Positions 46,101 to 56,600 of a stretch of 64,000 nt of DNA are shown in pieces. Every line of letters starts with the position of its first letter. The stretch's first letter is position 1. The stretch is from Podospora pseudoanserina (lineage: Eukaryota; Ascomycota; Sordariomycetes; Sordariales; Podosporaceae). The notes below the pieces were generated by a model. The model saw only the letters and a program-made list of their open reading frames with translations. It did no database searches and had not been told where the DNA came from. A program made the translations under genes and the position numbers. The DNA is taken from positions 1,612,001-1,676,000 of the forward strand of contig NC_085925.1 of NCBI RefSeq assembly GCF_035222485.1, read 5' to 3'.

Positions 46101-46875
46101 TGACCACCGGGGTAGAAACGTCACGGTGCGCGAAGGGGATTCATCTCACGATGACGACATCATCAACGCGGAACGGTACGATGTCGTTCCTGAACTTGCG
46201 CCGAGTCCGAGGTCGCCAAGGTCGTTGAGCAGACAGGGGAGCACCAACGCTTTGGGTGTCTTTTCCGGCACGAACCCGACAACCCCAACAACGGCGACGC
46301 GACCCCCGATCGATCGATACGACTCCATGTCCTGGAGCGATAGAGACTGGGCAGACAGCGCAGACGAAAGTGATGAGAATGGTGGTGGGGCGAGCTACTG
46401 GAGCAGGATGGCTGCTGGGGCAAATGTGAAAAAACCCCAGCCTAGCCCTTCTCACACTTACCCTTTCCCATCCCCCTCTGCTGCCACGACCCCTACCCCG
46501 GCGGATCCAAACCCGGGTGGTGGTGGTAATGCTGACAAGAAAGGGAGAACAGTTGCTGTTGCCGCGGGAGGGAGTGTAGAACAGCCGGGACCGTTGACGC
46601 CGACGGGGTTTATGATGAGGAGTGTAAGTCCGTTGAGCTGGAATTGGACCGAGAAGATTGTGGGGAGGGGGAAGACGGGGAAGAGGACGAGTAGGAGTTT
46701 GAGTCCCGGACAGGGGAATAGTGTGTTGACGACGCCGACGGCTAGTACGCCGGGACTGGGGTTGTTGAGTAGACCTAGTTTGGCGTTGAGTCAGGAGGGG
46801 TATTTCCCTGGGCAGGATAGAGGGATGGTGGGGGAGGGGGAGGGGGAGAAGGGAGGGAAGGATAAGGATGTTTGA
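43117..46875 (+). CDS. DUF676/ROG1-type serine esterase (putative lipase)
   Basis: A single 3759-bp exon encodes 1252 aa. The start at 43117 (MLLLHQSGSVKIGEVVRYTV) matches the usual N-terminus of fungal ROG1-like lipases; the frame is open a little further upstream without an ATG. A beta-rich N-terminal domain (about 1-260) precedes the alpha/beta-hydrolase core: HGLHSN at 274-279 (oxyanion region), the nucleophile elbow GHSLGG at 444-449 with Ser446, and NDGIVPLRTS with the likely acid Asp577. A highly charged insertion (about 285-360: Lys/Arg-Ala-rich, then a long Asp/Glu run) splits the core. A Ser/Pro-rich disordered part (about 640-890) is followed by a conserved-looking helix (EEKIARAYHRGLSWRKVLVK) and a low-complexity tail. 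Relatives act on lipids and have been linked to lipid droplets and membrane homeostasis; the substrate here is unknown. Confidence 0.88.
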   Translation: MLLLHQSGSVKIGEVVRYTVTYTPSADRILPSPEFLYLRIKNTCAIALRAAFVHGPYTLSVAAYPSHFDPNEKFEEPRRYGVPEFEPMLKAGAAWNCHLVVPDNIRQSAGEGCSQHGYFGKGPEHDGESVSWIIEVASQVVFSTSAAVHYEVLLARDEKSLNLGSVVPVIGGQSQAPQPGRISDFQQSAGAIKDHPAQQKGVFSRAVHLKVEDTASLWNTPQLPGWDDIGWLRARSEGGADAPVEPVMASGKPEDRRPRRSFKQRKVHLVILTHGLHSNLGADMLFLKESIDAGVKKAKADVKARKARERAAKKKEATPAGADTEGNANTEIPESVGEENKDEDEDDEDDEEVVVRGFSGNATRTERGIKYLGKRLARHILSMTYPDQPCLPTAKAASEAIAATLKASSQKKNGGEEAHKHSTIHHAPSPSNRLYKFTKISFIGHSLGGLVQTYAVAYIQKHSPQFFDLIEPINFIAMATPFLGLNHENPLYVKFALDFGLVGRTGQDLGLTWRAPTIARNGWGALVGNLGEQAHKRVYGEHQPESKPLLRILPTGPAHKALKKFRNRTVYSNVVNDGIVPLRTSCLLFLDWQGLGRVEKARREVGLVEAVVQAGWAELTGANVTTPRLAPWSPENNEKEEANETGKTTPTDTEELLEVPQPPTNAMLEDDRQSLRSAVVSPFQEQPASADLQQLSNSTTNTSNPLSGLFNFFRTESPKPQSPPSPKINKIYQRSQTLKVESGSTSVSVTSSSTSKVTSGTELGDDAEGLTAPPRTSIFESAGDLLNPKLPTVEYLIDPSKRHRTIFHDRIYHPSDIPPPPVKDRTSTLQIRRRSLSRSSRTALSESNSPLGSPGIQHKDTGLSQQSEQSTKSMPVDYESTVNSAPSASHDEPEVVDSSQMRVEEKIARAYHRGLSWRKVLVKLEPDAHNNVVVRRMFANAFGWPVIHHLVQSHFSDEAMARVRDEDEPGVERAKGLDQSADETGRETKETIRGGDHRGRNVTVREGDSSHDDDIINAERYDVVPELAPSPRSPRSLSRQGSTNALGVFSGTNPTTPTTATRPPIDRYDSMSWSDRDWADSADESDENGGGASYWSRMAAGANVKKPQPSPSHTYPFPSPSAATTPTPADPNPGGGGNADKKGRTVAVAAGGSVEQPGPLTPTGFMMRSVSPLSWNWTEKIVGRGKTGKRTSRSLSPGQGNSVLTTPTASTPGLGLLSRPSLALSQEGYFPGQDRGMVGEGEGEKGGKDKDV

Positions 46876-47293
46876 GGAAGGCCGTAGGAGAGAGGTGGGT
46901 CGTATGGCTTGGCAGAGCAGAGCGGTTGTTTGGGAGCCCGGGAGAAGTAGTTTTGGTTTAATAGGCATTATTCTTGAGGCATTGAATAGCATAGGGTATG
47001 CCTGAACAGATGTTTTTGCTACATACTTGTGGTAACTTGAGTTCTTGTTGGATTTTGAATGTTCTACGGTTCGACTTTGGGAGTCTTCATCCTTGGCTTT
47101 TTACTGGCCTGATTCCAACAAGGCATTTGTCACGTCTGCTGATTCGAGTTGATTAGTCACCCGGTCATAAAGCAGCTTCTTTGTTCACCCATCTGGTAGT
47201 TGCTGCCCAGGTGTTCGCTTCAGGTTCTGAAGAGCCTATCTCCCTACACAAACGCAAAGATCAGCTGAGTGGTCAACTCATCAAGTCACCATA

Positions 47294-47378
47294 GGGCGTG
47301 TGGCTCAGTTGGTAGAGCGTTCGCTTAGCATACTTACCTGTATGCGAAAGGTCCTGGGTTCGATTCCCAGCTCGTCCA
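47294..47378 (+). tRNA. tRNA-Ala (AGC) with 12-nt intron
   Basis: The 85-nt gene folds into a standard cloverleaf. The acceptor stem GGGCGTG pairs with CTCGTCC, including the G3:U70 pair that identifies alanine tRNA and the U6-U67 mismatch also found in yeast tRNA-Ala. The D arm is GCTCAGTTGGTAGAGC, the anticodon stem TTCGC/GCGAA, and the T arm CTGGGTTCGATTCCCAG. The anticodon AGC is at 47327-47329. The intron at 47331-47342 sits at the canonical position one base 3' of the anticodon. A TTTTT run at 47433 may terminate Pol III. Confidence 0.96.
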
Positions 47379-47936
47379 CATCCTTTAGCTGCTTCCCCCC
47401 CTTCCTTTACTTGAGGGGGTGGGGCAGGACTTCTTTTTGGCTGGCAAACCTGGACTTGGGACATGGTGATCATTGCTTGTTTCTTGTTCTTGGGGAGGTG
47501 GTTGTGTGAAACAGTCATCATCATCAACCGGGAGTCCGAATAAGAACCGAGTCGTCCGGTTCGGCGACTTTTGGGTTGGTTGGTCTTTGCGGGAAGCTGG
47601 GATGGCCAGTGTTGGGAGCCGGTCACGCAATCCCGAGTGCGGTAGCGAGATGGTGGGGTTTTTTTTTTATGTTTTTGTTAGTTTGAGGTTCCAGAGACTG
47701 GGAGATGGACGAGGTGTGGGGTTTTTGGGTTCTGGTTCCTGAGGCTAGTAGGTGGTTGAGGTGACTGTCAAGATGTCAAGCCGGACAGAGGTGAAAAAAA
47801 CGGGCTGACGGGTAAGACCCCGGGTAAGCGGGAAGGGCAAGGGGAAGGGGGTTGGGGGTTGTAACCAGGTTTCTCATGTCCTGTGTGTGATTCTGTGATT
47901 GATGGGATCTCGTCTGACACCTTGCCTAGCCTTAAT

Positions 47937-47964
47937 TTATGTATGTATGTATGTATGTATGTAG
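47937..47964. repeat. (TATG)6 microsatellite
   Basis: About six perfect tandem TATG units between the tRNA gene and the met13 leader. Confidence 0.9.
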
Positions 47965-49128
47965 AGCTGTCGTGGAGGTTCTTCCAGGTTGGGACGGCTG
48001 CAGCCGAGTTGACCGCTACTTGCATACCTCTTCTCACCACCCATCGACAGTCAGGGTGCGCCTGGCACTGTGTCGATTGTTTGAAGGTGGGATGTGGGAA
48101 TGTGTTGTCGACTGCATGACTGAACAGCAGCGTCTTGTTGTCGTTTAGCGACGATGGCAAGATATACCCCGGGGAGGTCCCCATGGTATGGACCATTCAG
48201 GAAACTCCCAGATGTGCTGGCTAGTTGACAATTACTGTTCTTCGCTTCAGGTTTCTGGTCTTGAAAGTGTCGACAAGAGAGCCATTCGAGAGTGCGGGGT
48301 CCACCGGGCGCTGGCACGAAGTTCGGGGTCCTCACACAGAAAAGAGGGATGGGTCCGATTTACGAACGTGGGGAGAGCAGCGTCATCCAATGACAATTAC
48401 TCCGGGTACGGCGAGCTTCGAGCACCTGCATCCACCTTGGAAGGTCATCGATCCGCGCACTGTGTGCTAAAGCGCCGGTGCACTCCCGCTCCCGGTCCCA
48501 GTGGTGGCCTTCCGTCTGGCTTTCTGCTTCCCTCTTCCCACCTCCCTCCCACCCAGGCTTCGAGTGGTGCTTTCATCACGCCTTTTTCCTTTTCTTTTCT
48601 GGGTTTTTGTCTCCAGTTTTTTCCTTTTTCTCCTATCATTGATTCAGTCACCGCTCTCCTCGGTCTAGCAAGTTCGAGAAACGTACCTCACACGGTGCGC
48701 TGTTGTTGTATAAGCTGGAACCACGAAGGACACAGGCTCCCTTTGCCCCTCGGAAGGACCGAGTTTATATCTGAAAGATTGATTCACCACGAGTATGCCA
48801 TCCCGACTTTCCCTCTCTCTTTCTCTTCCCCTTCCTATTGTCTTGCAATTGTCCTGCCCGGCCTGAGCTGTACTTGTCCCTGAGATACCCATGTTCAGCC
48901 TTTGTTCTCCTGCCCGCTCTTGTACCCCTCCATTATTTTCATTACCACTGTTTACGGTTCTATAGGAACTCAATTACTTCTAATACTTCTGTCGCTGCTC
49001 CAACAAGCTCGAATCTCGAAGCTAATAAGACCGGGCTCTTCCGTTCCTCCAATAGCTCTGGACGTCCATCATCATCGCCTTATCAACGGACAGACACTTA
49101 GGTTGCTCTCTTGCTCAATACCGCCACC

Positions 49129-51019
49129 ATGCATATCCGCGAGATGCTCGCCGATGCCGAAAGGACCGGCGCACCGTCCTTCTCGTTCGAGTACTTCCCG
49201 CCCAAGACGACACAGGGTGTCCAGAACCTCTACGACCGCATGGAACGCATGAACAACTTTGGGCCAAAATTCATCGACATCACATGGGGTGCTGGCGGCC
49301 GGATTGCCGAACTGACGTGCGAGATGGTGGTACAGGCGCAGACATATCTGGGGCTCGAGACATGCATGCATCTTACCTGCACCGACATGGGCGAGGAGAA
49401 GGTCAACGATGCCTTGCGAAAGGCTTACAAGGCTGGGTGCACCAACATTCTGGCTCTGAGAGGTGATCCACCTCGCGAGAAGGAGAAGTGGGAGGCTGCC
49501 GAGGGTGGTTTCCGCTACGCACGCGATCTTGTCCAGCACATCCGGAAATCCTACCACGAGCACTTTGACATTGGCGTTGCCGGCTATCCCGAAGGTTGTG
49601 ACGACAACAAGGACGAGGATCTGCTGTTGGATCACTTGAAGGAGAAGGTCGACGCCGGTGCCACATTCATCGTGACTCAGATGTTCTACGATGCCGACAA
49701 CTTTGTTCGCTGGGTCGGCAAGGTCAGAGCTCGGGGCATCAACGTCCCAATCATTCCCGGCATCATGCCCATTGCTACCTACGCCAGCTTCCTTCGCCGC
49801 GCCAATCACATGAACTGCAAGATCCCCGACGAGTGGATGCAGAGACTCGAGCCGGTCAAGAACGACGATGTGGCGGTCAGAGATATCGGGAAGACGCTCG
49901 TTGCTGAGCTGTGTCGCAAGATTCTTGCGGCCGGAATTCACCACTTGCACTTTTACACCATGAACTTGGCACAGGCCACCCGCATGGTGTTGGAGGAGCT
50001 CGACTGGATGCCATCCCCGGATCGCCCGGTCAAGCAGGCACTCCCCTGGAAGAGGTCTCTTGGCTTGGGTCGCCAGGTCGAGGATGTCCGGCCCATTTTC
50101 TGGCGCAATCGCAACAAATCTTACGTTGCTCGCACGCAAGACTGGGACGAGTTCCCCAACGGTCGCTGGGGTGACTCTAGGTCGCCGGCCTTCGGTGAAC
50201 TGGACGCATATGGTATTGGTCTGACGGGCACCAACGAGCAAAACCGCCAGAAGTGGGGCGAGCCAACTTGCATCCGCGACATCGCCAACCTCTTTGTCCG
50301 CTACCTGAACAAGGACATTGAGTATCTCCCATGGAGTGAGGCACCAGTCGCCGAAGAGGCCGATGTGATCAAGGACTACCTTCTTGACCTCAACAAGCGG
50401 GGTCTGATCACGGTAAATTCTCAGCCGGCTGTCAACGGTGTCAAGTCTACCCATCCAGTACACGGATGGGGTCCATCCAAGGGTTATGTCTACCAGAAGG
50501 CCTACCTCGAATTGCTCGTTTCCCCAGAAGTTTACCCAGAGATCAAGAAGCGCATTGAGAACCACCCCGATTTGACGTACCACGCGGTGACCAAGTCTGG
50601 CATGCTTGAGACCAATGCTCCATCCGACGCGCCCAACGCCGTAACGTGGGGTGTTTTCCCCGGAAAGGAAATTGTTCAGCCTACTATCGTTGAGCGAATT
50701 AGTTTCCTCGCCTGGAAGGACGAAGCGTTCCAGTTGGGATCTGACTGGGCTCGCTGCTATGAGGCTGACACCCCAAGCCGTCTGTTGCTCGAGGACATCA
50801 TGAAGTCGTGGTACTTGGTGAATATCGGTAAGCTATCTTCTATTTCTTTTTTTGTTGATTTGGTGATACTAACAGTCCTGCACAGTCAACAACGATTTCC
50901 ACCAAGGAGAGACGCTTTATGAGGTTCTGAAGGATCTCCAGGAGCCCAACTTGGACAAGGTCCCGCAACCACCAGCCACCAATGGCGAAGCTGCCAACAG
51001 CGTTGAGGCTTCAACATAA
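49129..51019 (+). CDS. met13: Methylenetetrahydrofolate reductase
   Basis: Exons 49129-50827 and 50886-51019 (58-nt intron, GTAAGC...CACAG, branch ACTAACA) give 610 aa. The enzyme reduces 5,10-methylene-THF to 5-methyl-THF for methionine synthesis in the cytosol. The catalytic flavin barrel occupies about residues 1-300: FSFEYFPPKTTQG with its substrate-binding Glu, FIDITWGAGG, LHLTC-type CMHLTCTDM, NILALRGDPPR and TQMFYD. The C-terminal half is the eukaryotic regulatory domain that binds S-adenosylmethionine in the family (GWGPSKGYVYQKAYLE, NAVTWGVFPGKEI, ISFLAWKDEAF). FEYF-PKTTQGVQNLYDRM and the NIVNNDF ending fit the MET13 type rather than MET12. The start has a strong context (GCCACCATGC). 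The Pro/Ala-rich extension after the last conserved block is 30-35 residues. Confidence 0.95.
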
Positions 51020-51693
51020 TGCCTCTTGAAAGGACACGACTCTGAAGTTGAACTTTTAAGGGTCGTGTTTTCTTTTTTCAACACATTTGCATGGTCAAAT
51101 CTAATTTCAACACAGCGTTGCCAATCATGGCAGCAAAGCCCCTTAATCTTCTCCCATCTTCCGCTTCTGTCGGGGACAAGAGGGAAGACGAGGAGAAAGG
51201 AATGCGCATGAAAAATGGTTTAATGAATGAATTTCAACAAGACTCACAGCATTATACAAGAACAGCATTTATCTGGGGCGTTATTTTCAACAATTGATCG
51301 TGCATTTTTCTTTTGGGCTGTTCGGGTTGGGAGTGTGGGAGGGTTGGGGGGCCGGCGAACAAAACAAACATCATCATCGGGGTTGGGGACTTGATTTTTC
51401 AACAAAAATTGGGGCATTCAACTGGCATGGGTGGGATGGTGAGGGAAAAGGAAACAAAGGAAAACTCAAATGGGGAGTTTTTCATGCATTCACGGAGAGA
51501 TATCTCAACGATACCCAAGAGGAGGAGCACGAGGAGGTAGAGGACAGAGAAGGTCACATAGGAATTGGAATTCAATTGATGTGCAACAATGCAACAAATA
51601 GATATGAAAACTATCCAGTCATACATTTTCGGTCCAAGCTTTACTTTTCTATATTCAAACTTCAAGCATCTTTGACCCAGGCTTACAACCTCT
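51020..51693. other. 3' flank of met13
   Basis: 674 bp of convergent intergenic sequence holding the met13 3' UTR and the 3' flank of the minus-strand gene ending at 51694. Short same-strand frames here have no support. Confidence 0.45.
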
Positions 51694-52556
51694 CTATAAC
51701 AGAATGAATAGACTAGAAGGTATGTAGGGATGTCTCTGCCCCTTATCCAGCAAAGGCACAGACCATTCTTCCCTGTCTTCTTGACCAAGCGTCATCCCTT
51801 CTTGAGCCCCTTTTCCACTAAATCTATCTCGACGTTGTAATTCATCCTCCATCCTTGACCCTTCCCTCACCCTAGACGTGATCTCGCTCCCCAGTGTGTC
51901 TTTCCACTCGTGCCTCGTGTTGCTGTCAGCGGTGACCGGGCTCCAGGGCAGATCCGATGTAAAGCAACGAGCCAAGGCATCCTTTGGAAGCTCCTTCTTC
52001 TCCTTGTTGCGATCCTTCTTGGCAGACCTTTTGGTGCTGTCCTGGCCGGAAGAGAAAAGGCTGCCAGTGGAAGTTCTTAGATGGCTTAAAAAGAGCTTGC
52101 AAAGTGTAAGGGGAGGAAGAGAGCTGACCTTGTCACTTGGGACGCGGACTTTTCGAAAGAGACAGCATTCTGTCCAATTATCAGTGTACACACTGCGACA
52201 AGCGATTCACCACAAACCCGAACTGTCAGAAACATATCCAAGGCACCGCACTGTGTAAAGCAGCTGGCGCGCAGGTCAGAAAGCTCGACAAGAATCGTGT
52301 CTAGCCATCTGACATAAGAATCATGACGTTGAGAGCTAATCACGCTTTCTAACATTGCGGGGCTGGCAGTCCCGCAGTGTGATGGATTCATAAGTTCGGA
52401 AATCATCCCTAGAGCTCGACATGCATCACCACCAACAGAGCATCCTTGACCTGCAATCGTCTCCAACGTCCTCTCCAAGGGTCTCGTCGCGGAGAGGATA
52501 CCTCTAGGTTTTCTTGGTTTGGGTGTTGGACGGGGAGGAAGGGGTTTGCAGATGCC
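51694..52556 (-). CDS. Partial regulator-like gene, 5' end unresolved
   Basis: Two minus-strand open frames join cleanly through a 68-nt intron (donor ACAAG-GTCAGC at 52128, acceptor ACTGGCAG at 52061). The 5' exon is open from 52556 with no initiating ATG at its start; it begins with a basic proline-rich segment (PRPTPKPRKPRG, AT-hook-like) and continues with a Cys/Leu-rich helical stretch (GCSVGGDACRALGMISELMN, then MLESVISSQRHDS). That spacing loosely recalls the C-terminal domain of AflR-like fungal regulators, but I see no Zn2Cys6 cluster within the preceding kilobase. The second exon is Lys/Glu-rich and polar, ending at 51694. It may be a real gene whose first exons I cannot place, or a truncated remnant. 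Confidence 0.4.
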
Positions 52557-53609
52557 TCAGTGCTGGGCTGGTGTATGTCGGGATCTGGGGGTGTGTCTGA
52601 CTGATTATTGTATTGAGTGAGGCCTCTTATGGATGGCCACACTTTTATTCAACTTAAGTGTGGCTACAAGCTTGACTGTGGTGCGAGGCGGCGATGAGCC
52701 AACTCAGCCCACATGGAGACAACCTAAGGAAGAGATGAATCCAACACAATCGTTACATGGGACAGCTAGGAAGGACTAGCCTTCACTACTATGTTTTCTT
52801 TTCTTGTTATCAAACAAAGTTCCAGACTGGCTTCTGTTTTCGCCCGTGTGTGGTCGTGGTGTCCCTTACAATAAATAGGTCTCAATGGTGGCATCCATCC
52901 AACTGGACATTCCATCTCTAGCCCAGCCAAGCTTCGAGAAAGGTAAAGTTGTCAAGGTCCTCTCCGTATCCGCCCTCAACATAAAAGATGTGCAAGCACA
53001 AACCAACTCTCCTGCCATCCCTAAGACAGCAAAGGCCCCACCAGCCCCCAACGCACAAACCACCTGCCCCCTTGTCTCAAACCCCCTTTCCAGCTAACGT
53101 CGACCATTCATGAGTGTCATTTCCGCATTAGTTTTCACCCAGCAAGAGTTGTATGTTGTACTAAGATGGTATACGTGTTCAAGCACTTACCAGTAATATT
53201 TGTTGCAAAATCTTCGGGTTTCCGTAGTCAGCCTCGAGCTGGTGAGCTTTTGGCTTTTTTGCAGGACTGAGTTTTTTTTCGGAATCATATGAGAATGAAT
53301 GCCTATGGCCTATTTTCCTTGATGAGAAGATGGGTTTTCGTGTAGGTGGTTAGAGGTGGTGGTGATGATGTGTGGTTGGTTGGTGTTGGTGGTCGAGCAC
53401 ATCAGAGGTTTGGGGTTCTATATCGCACACCACATCCTCCAGATTGACAATCAGCATCATCCAAACAACGATAGCTTGTCAAAACACAATGTTGAATTTT
53501 TCCAAAATGGAATTGTAACTTTGTTGTTATGATATCCTCTGAGCCCATATATATGTACCATCCTATCCCATACTATGCTGTTATTTTATTAACTGCCTCT
53601 CAATCATCA
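52557..53609. other. Intergenic region left of csf1
   Basis: About 1 kb that should contain the csf1 3' UTR (right part) and possibly missing 5' exons of the gene at 51694-52556. Overlapping frames of 65-77 codons on both strands around 52866-53097 have no splice or domain support. GT-rich from 53340 to 53400. Confidence 0.4.
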
Positions 53610-56600
53610 TCAACTGCTCCCCAAAATCCCCTCATACGCATCCTCCACCTCTCCCGCCAGCTCCAACAAAGCAACAATCACAATCTGATGCACCAAGTTC
53701 GGGAGCCTCTCCCTGTGCAACCCAATCCACTCCAGCGGCGGCGTCGCCTCCCCCATATCCCTCAGCTGCGGCGTCTCAATCACCGGCTCCTCCAACGCCC
53801 GGTACTCATACTTGCTCATCGGTACCTGGACCTCCGCCGTGATCTTCTCCGTCTTCTCACCTTCCCCTTCCTTTCCTTTGCCTTCTGTCTTGTCTTCTGT
53901 CACCTTGATGCCCGCTACACTTGGCAGCTCCCTCCCCCATGTCTGCGCGAGAGTCTTGGCGTGATTAGCCCACATGCCTCTGATGTAGGAAATCCGGCTG
54001 TAGTTCCAGCCGACCTCGACCTTGCCCTCAAAAGCCGATTTGAAGATATAGTCTATTTGCTTGGGGGTCGCGATGGCTTGCCAGGTTTGCATCACCGCCT
54101 CGACTTGCGGAACCTTGAGGATGGTGCCTCCTCGTGACCCAGTAGCGCTAGTAACGACATCCTCAACCGAGAGCTCAGAGAGCGTCTTTGGGGAAGTCGT
54201 GTTCCGTACACCCGCCAACCCAATCCTCAACTGCCCAAGCGTCAATCCCAATATCGAATGGATCCTCCCTTCACCTACACTCGCCGCAAACCTTGCCTGA
54301 GCATTGAGCGCTTCCATCTTGAACACCTGATGATCCGAGAACGTGCTGGGGAAAACGCCCAGGTTGACAGCCCTCAACGTCACCACCACATCAGTGTCAA
54401 GAGAAATCGGACTCTTGCTCACCGCACTCTCAGGATCATTCCTGTCCGGTGACCCTGCTCCCCCATTTTGCGCATTACTCAACCTCTTCACCACCCCTTC
54501 CACCCCTTCCACTCGCCTCCGTTTCATGTACCTCTCCACCTCCTTCAGCCCAACCTCAAATCCTTCCCTTCTTTCTTTTACTAGTCTCTGAATAGCCTGC
54601 CACATCGCCACCCCCTGTGCCGCCGAACTCGTAGTGCCAAAGACTTGAACTGCTTCTCCGTCAAAGATGGCGACAAGCCTATCACCCGTCCCGTCTTTGC
54701 TTCTGCGAACGTTGTACATCAAGAACTCGAGCTGTCTCACGTCCGCGACGAGGAAGGCCTGGTAGTCAAATGCTGCTTTTACTCTCAGTTGGCTGAACCC
54801 GACCGAAGCTTGAATCATAGGCGTCTCGTTCAGCGCTTGCTCCCGTTGCGGCCACTCAATGCTCGTCCGGAGCTTGAAGTCTTGAAGGGTGACAAACCCA
54901 GACATCCTCCCCGTAGACTCAATCCCAATCATCTTGAACCCAAGGCAGAGGTTTTGCTCCCAGTCCGACGTCTTTTTGCTAGAAACCCAAAAGTCATTGA
55001 TCGAAAAGGTCGACTTCCCCAACGCCTGTCCCAAATCAACGTTGATCTTCAGTGCCGTGATACTGATACTCGCCGTCCAGGGAAACGCCGCCGTCCGAGC
55101 CACCTGCTGATACCGCTGAACAAGATGCCCCTGCGACGTCTCCGTAGCAAGCTTAGCAATCGGTGAAGAAGCAGCATCCACCATCGGATTCTCCAGCACC
55201 TCCCTCGGCAGCCAAATCTCCCTAAACAGCAAAAAGTCCTGGAGCTGCTTCGCATTGACCGAGACCTCCATGGGACTGACTTTGAGAATCGCCGAAACTC
55301 CGCTCGTGCCACTGACATGCCTACTGTTCAACAGCGAGAGCACAATCGACTGCACCTTGAAGCTCCCCGTCGGCTCGCGAGAGTAGACATGCTTGACAGA
55401 AGCCTGCAGGTTGGTGAACGCGCCCGACAAGGCAAAGAAGTTCCCGTGGTCGATCGAGCGGACCGTGTTGGCGGTGAAGTAGACATCCTCAAAGCTCGCC
55501 GTAGCAGCCACCTGAGCAATAGGATGACAGCTCAGCGAAAACTCCTGCTTGCAGATCCTCAATCCAAGGTTGAGTTTCATCCGCCCCAACACAGCCGTCG
55601 GGTCTGCCGTGAGGATACTATCCTCCTCGACAAGCTTGACCTTGGCCGCGATGTTCTCCGCTTGTGACTGCGCAGCACTCGGTTGTTTCTTGCGATCATT
55701 CTCCCTGCTGCTAACGACATGCTTGATGCTATTGCTGATATCAACAATCAGCGGCACCACCGACGGCGAAAGAATATTCGTCGACGGATCCAACTTCACC
55801 TCCGCATGAAGCGACGGATCATCCCTCGCATTATCCCTATACTCCACCTTCCACGCCAGCCCAGGAGATCTCAACACGGTGCTCCCCGCTGTTGTCCCAT
55901 CATGACCCTGCCGTATCCCCGGCCTCACCGCAACCCTCGTCGCACTCACAATATCATCCGGCGCCTTCTTCCCACTCAAATGCACCACCGCCCCCGCAAA
56001 ATCGGCATCCACCAGCAACGACTCCATCCTCTTTTTCCCAAAAATACTAGTACCAGTCTTCCTCTCATTCACTTCTTGCGTCCTGTCAGGCGAAACCGGC
56101 TCCGAACTACCCATCCTCTTGTTCACAACCGGATTCCAATTCTGCGACGCCCTCTGCACATTCCTAAGGCTCAAACTAATCGAATCATTCAGCTTCGCCG
56201 CCGGAATAATACACCCACTCGTCAGCCTCAAGTCCAAGCTCTTCCCAACCGCCTGGAAAGCCAACCTCCTCGCCTCTGCCGTAGAGACATACGCCAGCTT
56301 GAAAATAATCTCCGGCAACAACGCCGAATTCGACGATCTGACCTTCTTGTCTTGCTGGGCAGGGTTGACCATCTGCAGCTGCAAATTCTCAATCGTCAAC
56401 CTCGCCGAGTTCCTCGTCCTCGTCCCAAACTCGATCCGTTCAAGCGACAAAACAAGATCCTCCTTATCATCATCCTCCATCATCTCCAGCTCACCACCAC
56501 CACCACCACCAACCAACCAAGCAACCAGAATATCCTGCATCTCAAAAGTATAAGTAACACTCGAGAAAAACGCATCAATAATATCTCCCCCTTCTTCCTC

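Larger units (their letters stand above)
46876..49128. other. Intergenic region with tRNA gene and met13 leader
   Basis: Contains tRNA-Ala (47294-47378) and a (TATG)n microsatellite. The stretch 48188-48883 holds a 231-codon frame with ATG on the same strand as met13 and upstream of it; it has no domain resemblance, and its Pro/Ser/Phe-rich second half lies in pyrimidine-rich, leader-like DNA. The segment 48480-49120 is strongly pyrimidine-rich, as expected for a fungal promoter and 5' UTR. Confidence 0.5.

Noticed and set aside
46141-46992. 283-codon minus-strand frame over the esterase tail
   Set aside because: Arg/Pro/Ser-rich shadow of a low-complexity coding region.
52866-53097. Overlapping small frames on both strands left of csf1
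   Set aside because: They are mutually exclusive, low-complexity, and lack splice or domain support; the minus frame has only a weak internal ATG.
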